Origin: Noviherbaspirillum cavernae
GTDB lineage: Bacteria; Pseudomonadota; Gammaproteobacteria; Burkholderiales; Burkholderiaceae_D
Length of the DNA stretch: 64,000 nucleotides
NCBI RefSeq assembly: GCF_003590875.1
Contig: NZ_QYUN01000002.1
Span: 3,658,001 to 3,722,000, forward strand
Reading direction: 5' to 3'
Part shown: positions 26,524 to 34,874 of the stretch, piece by piece
How positions within the stretch are numbered: the first letter of the stretch is position 1
Layout of the letters: every line of letters starts with the position of its first letter
Program-made: the position numbers and the translations under genes
The notes under the pieces: model-generated
Told to the model about the DNA's origin: nothing
The model's input: the letters and a program-made list of their open reading frames with translations, nothing else
The model's database searches: none

Positions 26524-27588
26524 ATGAATCCGCTGGAATCCCAACTCGAATACGTTTTCGGCGACACGCTGCCCGAGCCGGGCGCCGTGCATGAAGTTGC
26601 GCCGGGTATCTACTGGCTGCGCATGGGCCTGCCGTTCGCGCTGAACCATATCAACCTGTGGCTGCTGCGCGATGAAGTCCGCACCGATGCCGGCACACAA
26701 CAAGGCTGGACCGTGGTCGATTGCGGCATTGCCAGCGATGCCACGCGCGCCGCGTGGGAAACCATTTTCGAGAAGGAATTGCAGGGCCTGCCCATCCTGC
26801 GCGTGATCGCCACCCATTGCCATCCCGATCACGTCGGACTGGCGGACTGGCTGTGCACGCGCTGGAACGCTCCGCTGTGGATGACCACCGGCGACTACGG
26901 CTTCGCGCGCATGATGTCGGCGGCGCTGCCCGGCGTCGACGGCACGGCGATGCTGCCGCATTTCCAGCGCCACGGCCTGACGGATCCGGCAATCGAGGAA
27001 CGCCTCGCCGAACGCCGCAGCTACTACCCGACGCTGGTGCCGGCCGTGCCGGCGGCGTATCGCCGCATGCAGGACGAGCAGCGCTTTCGCATCGGCAAAC
27101 ACGACTGGCGCGTGATCACCGGCTTCGGTCATTCGCCGGAACATGCCTCGCTGTACTGCGCCGATCTGAAGCTGCTGATTTCGGGTGACATGGTGCTGCC
27201 GCGCATCTCGACCAATGTGTCGGTGTTCGCGGTCGAGCCGGAAGCCAATCCGGTGCAGCAGTATCTCGATTCGCTGGAAAAATATCGCGACCTGCCGGAC
27301 GACACGCTGGTGCTGCCCTCGCACGGCAAGCCCTTCCGCGGCCTGCACACGCGCATCACGCAGCTGAACGATCACCATCGCGAACGGCTGGCGGAAGTGG
27401 TCGAGGCGTGCGCGACGCCGCAATCGGCGGCCGACATCGTGCCGATCATGTTCCGTCGCGCGCTCGATGCGCACCAGCTCACCTTCGCCATGGGCGAGGC
27501 GCTGGCGCATCTGCACAAGCTGTGGTTCGACGGCGTGCTGACGCGCGCCACCGGCGACGACGGCATCGTCCGCTTCAAGACCGCCTGA
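26524..27588 (+). CDS. MBL-fold hydrolase, probable member of the LiuR regulon
   Basis: A 354-residue metallo-beta-lactamase fold protein. The full zinc motif is ATHCHPDHVGLADWL; TGFGHSPEHASLYC, LLISGDMVLP and VLPSHGKPFRG supply the other ligands. A C-terminal winged-helix-like region (HLHKLWFDGVLTRA) resembles the LACTB2/hydroxyacyl hydrolase group. The ATG at 26524 is preferred; a GTG at 26476 would add 16 residues. It diverges from liuR across a LiuR-type palindrome, so a thioester or related hydrolase role in branched-chain acid metabolism is a reasonable guess. Confidence 0.85.
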   Translation: MNPLESQLEYVFGDTLPEPGAVHEVAPGIYWLRMGLPFALNHINLWLLRDEVRTDAGTQQGWTVVDCGIASDATRAAWETIFEKELQGLPILRVIATHCHPDHVGLADWLCTRWNAPLWMTTGDYGFARMMSAALPGVDGTAMLPHFQRHGLTDPAIEERLAERRSYYPTLVPAVPAAYRRMQDEQRFRIGKHDWRVITGFGHSPEHASLYCADLKLLISGDMVLPRISTNVSVFAVEPEANPVQQYLDSLEKYRDLPDDTLVLPSHGKPFRGLHTRITQLNDHHRERLAEVVEACATPQSAADIVPIMFRRALDAHQLTFAMGEALAHLHKLWFDGVLTRATGDDGIVRFKTA

Positions 27589-27647
27589 CCGATCCGATAC
27601 CGCGCCGCTTCGCGCATGCGATCGGCGCAATCACCGCCGCCGCCATC

Positions 27648-28577
27648 ATGAACGACGCCTCATCCGCCACCGTTGTCCGTCCCGCCGCCCCCGCCGTGGC
27701 GGCATCGGTCTACATCAAGCTGGTGTTCGTCGCGCTGTTCTGGGGCGGCACCTTCATCGCCGGCCGCGTCGTCGCGCAGGCGGTGCCGCACATGATCGCG
27801 GCCACCGGGCGCTTCGCGGTGGCCTGCGCACTGCTGCTGCCGCTGGCGTACAAGCTGGAAGGCGGTCTGCCGCGCCTGAACCGCTCGCAGGTACTCGCGA
27901 CCTTCGCGCTGGGCGCGACCGGCATCTTCATCTACAACATCTGTTTCTTCGCCGCATTGTCGCGCATGGAGGCAGGACGCACCGCGCTGTTCGTCGCGCT
28001 CAACCCGGTCGTCACCGCCCTGGCGCTGGCGCTGTTCTTCCGCGAACGACTGAGCGCGCGCAAATGGTTCGGCATCGCGATTGCCTTCGTCGGCGCGGCC
28101 GTGATCATCACGCGCGGCGACCTCGCAGGCGCGATGCATGACATTTCGCAATCGGTCGGCGTGGGCGAGCTGCTGATGTTCTGCGCCATTTCGGGCTGGG
28201 CCGCGTACACCATCATCGGCCGCCATGCGTTGAAGGGCCTGTCGCCGATCGCCGCGACCACGTATGCGTCGCTGTGGGGCGTATTGCTGCTGGGCGGCGG
28301 CGCGCTCTTCGAGCTGCCCGCGCTGGATGCGCGCAGTTTCACGTGGCAGGTGAGCGCTGCCATCATCTATCTCGGCGCATTCGGCACCGTGATCGGCTTC
28401 ATCTGGTATTACGAAGGCGTGAAGGCGATCGGCCCCGCGCGCACCGCCGTCTTCAACAATCTGGTGCCGGTCTTCGGCATCACGCTCGGCGCGCTGCTGT
28501 TGCACGAACCCATCCTGCTGTCGATGGTTGCCGGCGGCGTGCTGGTGGTCATCGGCGTGACATTGACCAACCGCTGA
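27648..28577 (+). CDS. EamA/DMT family inner-membrane transporter
   Basis: A 309-residue protein with about ten hydrophobic helices arranged as two EamA repeats. The first begins VYIKLVFVALFWGGTFIAGRVVA and the second ELLMFCAISGWAAYTIIGRHAL, each ending in the typical 'ERLSARKWFGIAIAFVGAAVIITRG' / 'EPILLSMVAGGVLVVIGVTLTNR' motif. Such proteins export amino acids or other metabolites. The ATG at 27648 is where similarity begins. It follows the MBL-fold gene by about 60 bases, in the same direction, and is followed by a strong palindrome. Confidence 0.9.
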   Translation: MNDASSATVVRPAAPAVAASVYIKLVFVALFWGGTFIAGRVVAQAVPHMIAATGRFAVACALLLPLAYKLEGGLPRLNRSQVLATFALGATGIFIYNICFFAALSRMEAGRTALFVALNPVVTALALALFFRERLSARKWFGIAIAFVGAAVIITRGDLAGAMHDISQSVGVGELLMFCAISGWAAYTIIGRHALKGLSPIAATTYASLWGVLLLGGGALFELPALDARSFTWQVSAAIIYLGAFGTVIGFIWYYEGVKAIGPARTAVFNNLVPVFGITLGALLLHEPILLSMVAGGVLVVIGVTLTNR

Positions 28578-28584
28578 TGCGGTC

Positions 28585-28630
28585 ACGGCACCGATGCGCC
28601 ATGGCACGTGCCGTGGCGCATCGGTGCCGT
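28585..28630. terminator. 46-bp near-perfect palindrome after the DMT transporter gene
   Basis: Arms ACGGCACCGATGCGCCA and TGGCGCATCGGTGCCGT are exactly complementary and enclose the GC-rich centre TGGCACGTGCCG. Only one pair in the whole 46 bp fails. It starts eight bases after the transporter stop. No T-run follows on either strand. It could be a factor-dependent terminator or RNA stabiliser; a DNA site for a dimeric protein is also possible. Confidence 0.5.
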
Positions 28631-28881
28631 CACAATGTCGTCCCTTTATTTCGCGTCCCCATGACAAAAATCACCGCTGGCGGGGCCTGCGCCATTGCTT
28701 TTCGCCGCAGCGGTTCTAAATCTATATCAAGGACATGAACAGTTACGCGCTGTAACTGTTTGGGGCTTTATAGGCGCGGGCTTTCTTGCAATAATCCGAC
28801 AATTATTCCTCACACTTTCGGTCACAGTGATTTCTGTGCAACAACAACCAGCATGATGACCATATGGAATAATGCCCAGCG
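28631..28881. other. regulatory-looking gap upstream of the small HTH gene
   Basis: This AT-richer stretch holds a perfect inverted repeat with arms AACAGTTAC/GTAACTGTT and a 5-base loop (28738-28760), and a smaller TCACAGTGA palindrome near 28824. No open frame or RNA gene is seen. The sites may be operators for the HTH protein encoded immediately downstream; this is only suggested by position. Confidence 0.35.
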
Positions 28882-29286
28882 ATGAATCCATCCATTGAAC
28901 GCGAAGGCTTCAGCGAACGCCTGCAGCAGGCGCTGCGAAACGCCGACTATTCACCCGACAGCCCGACCCAGCTGGCGCGGGAATTCAACGTCCGCTTCGA
29001 GGGCCGGCCGATCACCGTGCACGCCGCCCGCAAGTGGCTGGTGGGCGAAGCGATCCCGACCCAGGAAAAGCTGCGCGCACTAGCGCAATGGCTGGCGGTG
29101 CCGGCCGAGTGGCTGCGCTTCGGCGGTGCCGAAGCCGAAGCGGCGACACATGCAGCGGGCAGCGGCTCGCGCTACGAAGCTGCCGATGTCAAGCTGCTGG
29201 CCGACCTGCAACGCCTCGACGAACACCATCAGATGATCGCCCGCGAATTTCTCCGTATGCTGGTACGGATCAACCGCAAGAAGTGA
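28882..29286 (+). CDS. small XRE-like helix-turn-helix protein
   Basis: A 134-residue protein. The N-terminal half resembles a Cro/CI-type helix-turn-helix used by small Burkholderiales regulators: ERLQQALRNADYSPDSPTQLAREFN, ITVHAARKWLVGEAIPTQEKLRALAQWLAV and AEWLRFG. The C-terminal half has one long helix (ADVKLLADLQRLDEHHQMIAREFLRMLVRI), perhaps for dimerisation. It is followed by a triplicated CGCACCTTCG stretch (29316-29347). The regulated genes are unknown. Confidence 0.7.
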   Translation: MNPSIEREGFSERLQQALRNADYSPDSPTQLAREFNVRFEGRPITVHAARKWLVGEAIPTQEKLRALAQWLAVPAEWLRFGGAEAEAATHAAGSGSRYEAADVKLLADLQRLDEHHQMIAREFLRMLVRINRKK

Positions 29287-29348
29287 CTCTGCCGCAGCCG
29301 CCCGCTGCATCTCCCGCACGCACCTTCGCGCACCTTCGCGCACCTTCG

Positions 29349-30170
29349 TCATCCGGCTTCGCCCAGCGCGAGCCGCCGCATGTAACGCAATCCCGCAATC
29401 GCCCTGCTGCCGTACCACGATGTCATTTCGCCGTCGATGAGCTGCACCGGCTTGCCGATCTGCCGCTCCAGCGCATCGGCGTGCGCCTCGGTGAAACGAT
29501 AGGGCTCGCTCGACAGCAGCACGCCGTCGATCGCGTGCACCAGTTCGTCCGACCATGCGAATTGCGGATAGCGCACGTCCGCTGCGGACGGCGGCGCAGC
29601 GCTCCAGCATTGCCAGCCGATCTGCGCCAGCATGCGGGCGATGTAGGTGTCGCGCGACACCGTCATCCACGGGTCTTGCCAGATGCAGTACAGCATGGTC
29701 TGCGGCCGCCGCTGCGACTGCCGCAGCAGCGCGTCCAGCGCCATCTGTTCGCGCGCAAATTCCGCGCACAGCGCCTCGGCCTTTTCCTGCGCGCCGAAGA
29801 TGTCGCCAAAGAGGCGAAACAGGCCCGGGTTGTCAGCGGGCGCCAGCGGATGCGTGACGATAATGTGCGGGATGAATCCGGCCAGCGCATCGACGGTCGG
29901 CTTCTCGTTCTCGTCGATGTTGACGACCAGATGCGTCGGTGCGAGCCGGCGGATCTTCTCGATATTGACCGCCTTGGTGCCGCCGACTTTCGGAATCGAC
30001 TGCACCATCTCGGCCGGATGGATGCAGAAACCGGTGCGGCCGACCAGCCGGTGCGCGAGCCCGAGATCGCACAGCAGCTCGGTCAGCGACGGCACCAGCG
30101 ACACGATGCGCGGCGTTGCGTGCGGTGCGACGGCCTGGTGTTCCTGACCGATGGCATCGATGAGTGTCAT
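29349..30170 (-). CDS. cobalamin-binding-like (BtuF fold) protein without signal peptide
   Basis: A 273-residue helical-backbone metal receptor domain. It contains RIVSLVPSLTELLCDLGLAHRLVGRTGFCIHP, KVGGTKAVNIEKIRRLAPTHLVVN and a second lobe with WMTVSRDTYIARMLAQIGW and YPQFAWSDEL. BtuF relatives bind vitamin B12 or iron chelates in the periplasm, but no export signal precedes the domain here. The start at 30170 is fixed by an ATGA overlap with the SDR gene. It is therefore either a cytoplasmic binding protein or one whose role has changed. Confidence 0.8.
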   Translation of the reverse strand: MTLIDAIGQEHQAVAPHATPRIVSLVPSLTELLCDLGLAHRLVGRTGFCIHPAEMVQSIPKVGGTKAVNIEKIRRLAPTHLVVNIDENEKPTVDALAGFIPHIIVTHPLAPADNPGLFRLFGDIFGAQEKAEALCAEFAREQMALDALLRQSQRRPQTMLYCIWQDPWMTVSRDTYIARMLAQIGWQCWSAAPPSAADVRYPQFAWSDELVHAIDGVLLSSEPYRFTEAHADALERQIGKPVQLIDGEMTSWYGSRAIAGLRYMRRLALGEAG

Positions 30171-30952
30171 GCCTGCGCTTGCCGTTTCTTGTGCGGCGCT
30201 TTCGAGAACGCGAAGTCGTACAGCGGGTTCGGCAACATGCGCAGCAGCTTGGCGACCACGCCCATCTGCCACGGAATCACCCGGTAGCTGACACCCGCAT
30301 CGATCGCCGCCACCGCCTGCGCCGCGAAGCGCTCGACCGCCATCAGGAAGGGCATCGGGTAGGAGTTGACCTGCGTCATCGGCGTGTCGATGTAGCCCGG
30401 CGCGATGGTGACGACCTTGATCCCGCTGGCGCGCAGTTCCACGCGCAGCGATTCGCAATAGCTGATCACGGCGGCCTTCGATGCGCTGTACGCCTCCGCG
30501 CCCGGCAGACCGCGGATGCCGGCCACACTGCCGATGCCGACCAGACGGCAGGCGCGGCTGCCGGCCTGCGACTGCGCCTTCATCGCGGCGATGAAAGGGC
30601 CGAAGGTCGCCACCGTGGCCGACACGTTGGTTGCCAGAATGCGCTCGAACGCGGCGAGATCCTCCGCGTACTCGGTCAACGTGCCCTGCGAAATGCCGGC
30701 ATTGGCGATCACCACGTCGGCCCCGCCCGCTGCCGCGATGAAGTCCTGCGCCGCTGCGGCCAGCGCCGCATGGTCGGTGACGTCGAGCGCATAGATGCGA
30801 TGCCGCTCCGGATGCGGCAGGCGCGCGCGCAACTCCTCCAGCAGCGGCTGCCGCCGCGCCACCAGGCCCAGCATCGCGCCCTGTTCCGCATAACGTTGCG
30901 CCAGCGCGGCGCCGATACCGCTCGATGCGCCGGTGATGAATACTCGTTTCAT
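30167..30952 (-). CDS. short-chain dehydrogenase/reductase
   Basis: A 261-residue SDR. It has KRVFITGASSGIGAALAQRYAEQGAMLGLVARR (NADP-type motif), VIANAGISQGT, the catalytic Ser/Tyr/Lys set GSVAGIRGLPGAEAYSASKAAV, and APGYIDTPMT. A C-terminal amphipathic/hydrophobic stretch (MGVVAKLLRMLPNPLYDFAF) resembles membrane-associated members. The start ATG at 30952 has AGGGA six bases upstream. It is coupled by four bases to the BtuF-fold gene. Substrate unknown. Confidence 0.88.
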   Translation of the reverse strand: MKRVFITGASSGIGAALAQRYAEQGAMLGLVARRQPLLEELRARLPHPERHRIYALDVTDHAALAAAAQDFIAAAGGADVVIANAGISQGTLTEYAEDLAAFERILATNVSATVATFGPFIAAMKAQSQAGSRACRLVGIGSVAGIRGLPGAEAYSASKAAVISYCESLRVELRASGIKVVTIAPGYIDTPMTQVNSYPMPFLMAVERFAAQAVAAIDAGVSYRVIPWQMGVVAKLLRMLPNPLYDFAFSKAPHKKRQAQA

Positions 30953-31001
30953 GGAAGTCCCTGGAAAATTCATTGGTCAGCAGAATGTGAAATCGCCACA
31001 C

Positions 31002-31030
31002 TGTCATTCCGGGCGCAGCGAGGAATGACA
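31002..31030. repeat. family A palindromic repeat
   Basis: TGTCATTCC (31002-31010) and GGAATGACA (31022-31030) are perfect arms around GGGCGCAGCGA, the same core as at 14658. It lies just beyond the dsbA terminator. Confidence 0.65.
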
Positions 31031-31056
31031 CGGCAAGGCGGCATCAACCGCCCCAA

Positions 31057-31091
31057 ACAAAAAAGTCCGTCCTCTTGCGAGCGACGGACTT
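31057..31091 (-). terminator. Rho-independent terminator of dsbA
   Basis: On the minus strand the perfect stem AAGTCCGTC/GACGGACTT with an 11-base loop is followed directly by a T-run (plus-strand A-run at 31059-31064). It begins about 20 bases after the dsbA stop. This is the clearest intrinsic terminator in the window and ends the argS-SPOR-dsbA transcript before the SDR gene. Confidence 0.9.
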
Positions 31092-31111
31092 CGTGACAGG
31101 TGCCGTGCGGC

Positions 31112-31804
31112 TTATTTCGCCTTCTTCGGTGCTTCCGTACCCTTGTCCTTGGCGGCGCGGGCCACCAGCCAGTCCATCACTTGCAGCGTGCCGGTGTGCA
31201 GCGCGTCTTCCGATGCGCCCTTCATGCCGGCGCCGACGATCGACGGCGAGGTGAGGTAGCGGCCGTCGATCGCGATCAGCGGCACGCCATCGACCTGGTA
31301 GGCGGTCTGCAGCTGCGCGGCGCGGCGCGCCTTGCTCTGGATGCCGAAGGAGTTGTAGACGTCGAGGAACTTCTGCTTGTCCACGCCCTGCTTGACGATC
31401 CACTCGGTGATCGCGGCGTCGGTGTCGAGCTGGCGGCGCTCCTTGTGGATCGTGTCGAACACCTTCTTGTGCAGCTCGTCAAGCTTGCCCATCGCTTCCA
31501 GCGTGTAGAACAGCTTCTGCTGCGGCACGAAGGAATCACGGAAGGCAACCGGCACGCGCTTGAACACGATGTTGTCACCCTGCTTTTTGACCCACTCGAC
31601 CAGCGAAGGCTCGATCGCGTTGCAATGCGGGCAGGCATACCAGAAGAACTCGGTGACCTCGATCTTCTTGCCGGAGTCGGTCTGCTGCTCCTTGTCGAGC
31701 GTGCGGTAATCGACGCCGTTCTGCGGACTGGCCGGCGATGCGCCTGCCGTGATGGCCACCAGGGAAAGGCTCAATGCAGCCAATGCATGTTGAAGAAAAC
31801 GCAT
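31112..31804 (-). CDS. dsbA: thiol:disulfide interchange protein DsbA
   Basis: A 230-residue periplasmic oxidoreductase. The signal peptide is MRFLQHALAALSLSLVAITAGA (cleavage near residue 23). The thioredoxin motif is FFWYACPHCNAIEP with CPHC, and the cis-Pro loop is GVPLIAIDGRYL. It introduces disulfides into exported proteins. The start ATG at 31804 has AAAAGGAA five bases upstream. It is downstream of the SPOR-domain gene by 19 bases, with its own terminator. The Lys/Ala-rich C-terminus (KDKGTEAPKKAK) is a small extension. Confidence 0.95.
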   Translation of the reverse strand: MRFLQHALAALSLSLVAITAGASPASPQNGVDYRTLDKEQQTDSGKKIEVTEFFWYACPHCNAIEPSLVEWVKKQGDNIVFKRVPVAFRDSFVPQQKLFYTLEAMGKLDELHKKVFDTIHKERRQLDTDAAITEWIVKQGVDKQKFLDVYNSFGIQSKARRAAQLQTAYQVDGVPLIAIDGRYLTSPSIVGAGMKGASEDALHTGTLQVMDWLVARAAKDKGTEAPKKAK

Positions 31805-31823
31805 GAGATTCCTTTTCAAACTA

Positions 31824-32486
31824 TCAATGTTGTTTCGCAATGCGCACCACTGCCGCATCCACGCCATTATCCGACAATTTGCCGCGCACCCGGTTCACCG
31901 CCTCCAGCTGCACGAACGGGCCGACCCGCACGCGGTACAGGATGCCGTTTTCGGATTGCCTTTCGGACACGCGCGCCTCGACGCCCATCAAGGCCAGCTT
32001 GGCGCGGGCATTCTCGGCATCGGTCGATTCGCGGAACGCGCCGGCCTGCAGGTAGTAGGCCCACTTGTCGTCCGCGCTCTCGCTCTTGATGGCGATTTCC
32101 TTGATCGGGTCCTTCGCTTCCGTCGCCTTGACGTCAGCAGTCTTGATCTCGGCCTTTTTCGGTTTGTCACCGGCCGCTGCTTCGGCTGTCGCGGGTTTGA
32201 CCTCGGGTTTTTTCTCGACAGCCGGTGCTGGCTGCTCGCTGCTGTCCGCTTCCTTGATTTCCCTGGGAGCAGCCTTCGCCGCCTTGCCGTACAACGGCTT
32301 GTTGGGATCGGCAGACTGGCTGGCGGTGGGCCCCGCCTTTTCCTGCCGCGCCACCTTGTTGGTGAATGGCATCGGCGATTTCGTGATCGCCATCGCGACC
32401 GCCAATGCGATTCCGAGCCCGATGATCAGACCGATGATGATGCCGAGGATGGTTCCGCCGCGCTGCTTGTTGATGTGATTGTGCAT
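31824..32486 (-). CDS. SPOR domain protein (FtsN-like)
   Basis: A 220-residue bitopic membrane protein. It has a short cytoplasmic N-terminus, one TM helix (TILGIIIGLIIGLGIALAVAMAI), a Lys/Ala/Pro-rich periplasmic linker of about 90 residues and a C-terminal SPOR domain (YYLQAGAFRESTDAENARAKLALMGVEARVSE...YRVRVGPF). SPOR domains bind denuded glycan strands at the septum. FtsN of Burkholderiales has this layout and is often next to argS, so a cell-division role is likely. Confidence 0.88.
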   Translation of the reverse strand: MHNHINKQRGGTILGIIIGLIIGLGIALAVAMAITKSPMPFTNKVARQEKAGPTASQSADPNKPLYGKAAKAAPREIKEADSSEQPAPAVEKKPEVKPATAEAAAGDKPKKAEIKTADVKATEAKDPIKEIAIKSESADDKWAYYLQAGAFRESTDAENARAKLALMGVEARVSERQSENGILYRVRVGPFVQLEAVNRVRGKLSDNGVDAAVVRIAKQH

Positions 32487-32529
32487 ACTCCCCGATGACT
32501 CCCTTGCTACCTTGTTTTTATATCCTGAT

Positions 32530-34263
32530 TTACATCCTCGATGGCGCCGATACGCCGATCAGCGCCAAACCGTTGCGCAACACCTGGCGCGTCGCGACCA
32601 GCAGGGCCAGACGCGCCAGCCTGACGGCTTCGTCATCGACCAGGAAGCGCTCCGCATTGTAGTAACTGTGCAGCTCGCCCGCCAGATCGCGCAGATAGAA
32701 CGCTACCTGATGCGGCCCGAGTTCGTCGAGGGATTTCTGCAGCATCTCCGGGTACTCGGCCAGTTTTGCCAACAGTGCCGCTTCGCGCGGTGAGGTCAGC
32801 GGCGACAGGTCGACCGCGTTCAGCGTGTTCTCGTCGCCGCCCCATTGCGCCAGCACCGAGCAGATGCGCGCGTGCGCGTACTGCACGTAGTAGACCGGGT
32901 TCTCGTCCGATTGCGACAATGCCAGATCGACATCAAACACGAACTCGGTATCGGCCTTGCGCGAGATGAGGAAGAAGCGCACCGCGTCGCGGCCGCGCGT
33001 CAGGTCGCGCGAACCGTCCGTCGCAGTCGCATCGCCCGCCGACCATTCGATCAAATCGCGCACCGTGACATAGGAACCGGCGCGCTTGGAAATCTTCACT
33101 TCCTCGCCGTTCTTCATCACCGTCACCATTTTGTGCAGCACGTAGTCGGGATAGCCCTGCGGGATGCCGATGCCGACCGCCTGCAGGCCGGCGCGCACGC
33201 GCGCGATGGTGCCGTGGTGATCGCTGCCCTGCACGTTGATCACCTTGCCGAAGTCGCGCTGCCACTTGGTGACGTGATAGGCAACGTCCGGCACGAAGTA
33301 GGTGTAGGTGCCGTCGGACTTCTTCATCACGCGGTCTTTGTCGTCACCGTACTCGGTGGTGCGCAGCCACAGCGCACCTTCCTGCTCGTAAGTCTTGCCG
33401 GCCTTGATCAGGGCATCGACGGCAGCGGTCACCTTGCCCTCGGTGTACAGCGAGGATTCCAGATAATAGTTGTCGAACTTGACACCGAAGGCTTGCAAAT
33501 CGAGATCCTGTTCGCGGCGCAGATAGGTGACGGCGAATTTGCGGATCGACTCGATATCATCGACGTTGCCGCTGGCGGTCACGGGCGCGCCGTCACTGGC
33601 GGCCACGGTTTTCTTCGCGAGGAAGTCGGCCGCGATGTCGGCGATGTAGTCGCCGTTGTAGGCTGCTTCCGGCCAGCCTGCATCGCCCGGCTTCAAGCCC
33701 CTGGCGCGCGCCTGCACCGAGATCGCGAGATTGCCGATCTGCACACCGGCATCGTTGTAATAGAACTCGCGCGTGACGTCATACCCTTGCGATTCCAGCA
33801 AGGCCGACAGCGCATCGCCGAGCGCGCCCTGCCGGCCGTGGCCGACGTGCAGCGGGCCGGTCGGATTGGCGGAAACGAATTCGACCAGCACTTTCTTTCC
33901 GGCGCCCGCCTGGTTCTTGCCGTATTGATCAGCTTCCTGCAGCACCGCCTTGACCACGGCCTGTTTGGCCGCCACCGCGAGGCGCAGGTTGATGAAGCCG
34001 GGACCGGCGATATCGATCGATTCGACCAAGCCTTCGCGCGCCGGATTGGCGAGCACGGCGACGACCAGCGCCTGCGCCAGTTCGCGCGGATTCTTTTTCA
34101 GCGGCTTGGCGAGCTGCATCGCGATGTTGCACGCGACGTCGCCATGCGAAGGATCGCGCGGACGCTCCAGCGCGACGTTGGGTTGCACTTCCGTTCCGGT
34201 GACGATGGGCGCGAGCGCGGCCTGGAACAGGTCGATAATCTGTTGTTTTTGCGATGCGAGCAT
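32530..34263 (-). CDS. argS: arginyl-tRNA synthetase
   Basis: A 577-residue class I synthetase. It has the N-terminal Add1-type domain ([14 protein letters not shown]...FINLRLA), the HIGH motif in [26 protein letters not shown], the KMSKS equivalent KISKRAG, and a C-terminal DALR anticodon domain ([13 protein letters not shown]...). Its length is the usual one. It heads the argS-SPOR-dsbA group. It is an essential core gene, so this stretch is chromosomal. Confidence 0.97.
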   Translation of the reverse strand: MLASQKQQIIDLFQAALAPIVTGTEVQPNVALERPRDPSHGDVACNIAMQLAKPLKKNPRELAQALVVAVLANPAREGLVESIDIAGPGFINLRLAVAAKQAVVKAVLQEADQYGKNQAGAGKKVLVEFVSANPTGPLHVGHGRQGALGDALSALLESQGYDVTREFYYNDAGVQIGNLAISVQARARGLKPGDAGWPEAAYNGDYIADIAADFLAKKTVAASDGAPVTASGNVDDIESIRKFAVTYLRREQDLDLQAFGVKFDNYYLESSLYTEGKVTAAVDALIKAGKTYEQEGALWLRTTEYGDDKDRVMKKSDGTYTYFVPDVAYHVTKWQRDFGKVINVQGSDHHGTIARVRAGLQAVGIGIPQGYPDYVLHKMVTVMKNGEEVKISKRAGSYVTVRDLIEWSAGDATATDGSRDLTRGRDAVRFFLISRKADTEFVFDVDLALSQSDENPVYYVQYAHARICSVLAQWGGDENTLNAVDLSPLTSPREAALLAKLAEYPEMLQKSLDELGPHQVAFYLRDLAGELHSYYNAERFLVDDEAVRLARLALLVATRQVLRNGLALIGVSAPSRM

Positions 34264-34395
34264 GGAATTCGATGTGCGGGCAGAGGTGCCCGTGAAAGTT
34301 TGCCGAGAGAGGTGATTATACCGGTCACCTGCGCGGTCACCTGCGCCTGATCGGGGCGCGGACGGATCGGATGCCGACCGGGAAAATCGTTGTCT

Positions 34396-34797
34396 TCAGG
34401 CCAACTTATCGCGGCAATATGTATCGAGAAACCGCTGCATCTGGAAGGCATCCGGTTCCCACGGAGCATCCGCCAACTGCGCGGTGTCGAGATAGATGTA
34501 GGTATCGGCGGCAAGGGTTTCGCCGCCTGCCAGCCTGACCTGCAGCACGTCGCGCCGGTAGGGCGTGCCTTCGAAGATATCGAGCGCGGCGACGTCGTCC
34601 GGCGTCACATCGAAATACACCACGCCTGCGACCGTTTGTCCGGGCGCGGTCACCATGCCGGGGTAGGTTTCGCCGCGAATCGCGAAACGCGCATGGTCCG
34701 GCGCGACAGCCTGCGTCGAGCGGTATTTGCCGCGCACCACCTTTTCCCAGACTTCCGGGAACATCAGCGAACCGTAGGTGAAGATATTGCTGCTCAT
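34396..34797 (-). CDS. gamma-glutamylcyclotransferase/AIG2-like protein
   Basis: A protein of about 133 residues. It opens NIFTYGSLMFPEVWEKVV, the glycine-rich YGSL substrate loop of the family. It contains GETYPGMVTAPGQTVAGVVYFDVTPDDVAALDIFEG, with the Glu that acts as catalytic acid/base, and ends YRRDVLQVRLAGGETLAADTYIYL. Family members cyclise gamma-glutamyl peptides to 5-oxoproline or act on related amides. The start is ATG 34797; a Met ten codons earlier is possible. Confidence 0.85.
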   Translation of the reverse strand: MSSNIFTYGSLMFPEVWEKVVRGKYRSTQAVAPDHARFAIRGETYPGMVTAPGQTVAGVVYFDVTPDDVAALDIFEGTPYRRDVLQVRLAGGETLAADTYIYLDTAQLADAPWEPDAFQMQRFLDTYCRDKLA

Positions 34798-34874
34798 GCC
34801 AGTCGAAGAACGATTTCGATCCGGCAATTCTAATGCGGCTTGCCTAATGCGGCTTGCGGCCTTCCGTCGGCGCT

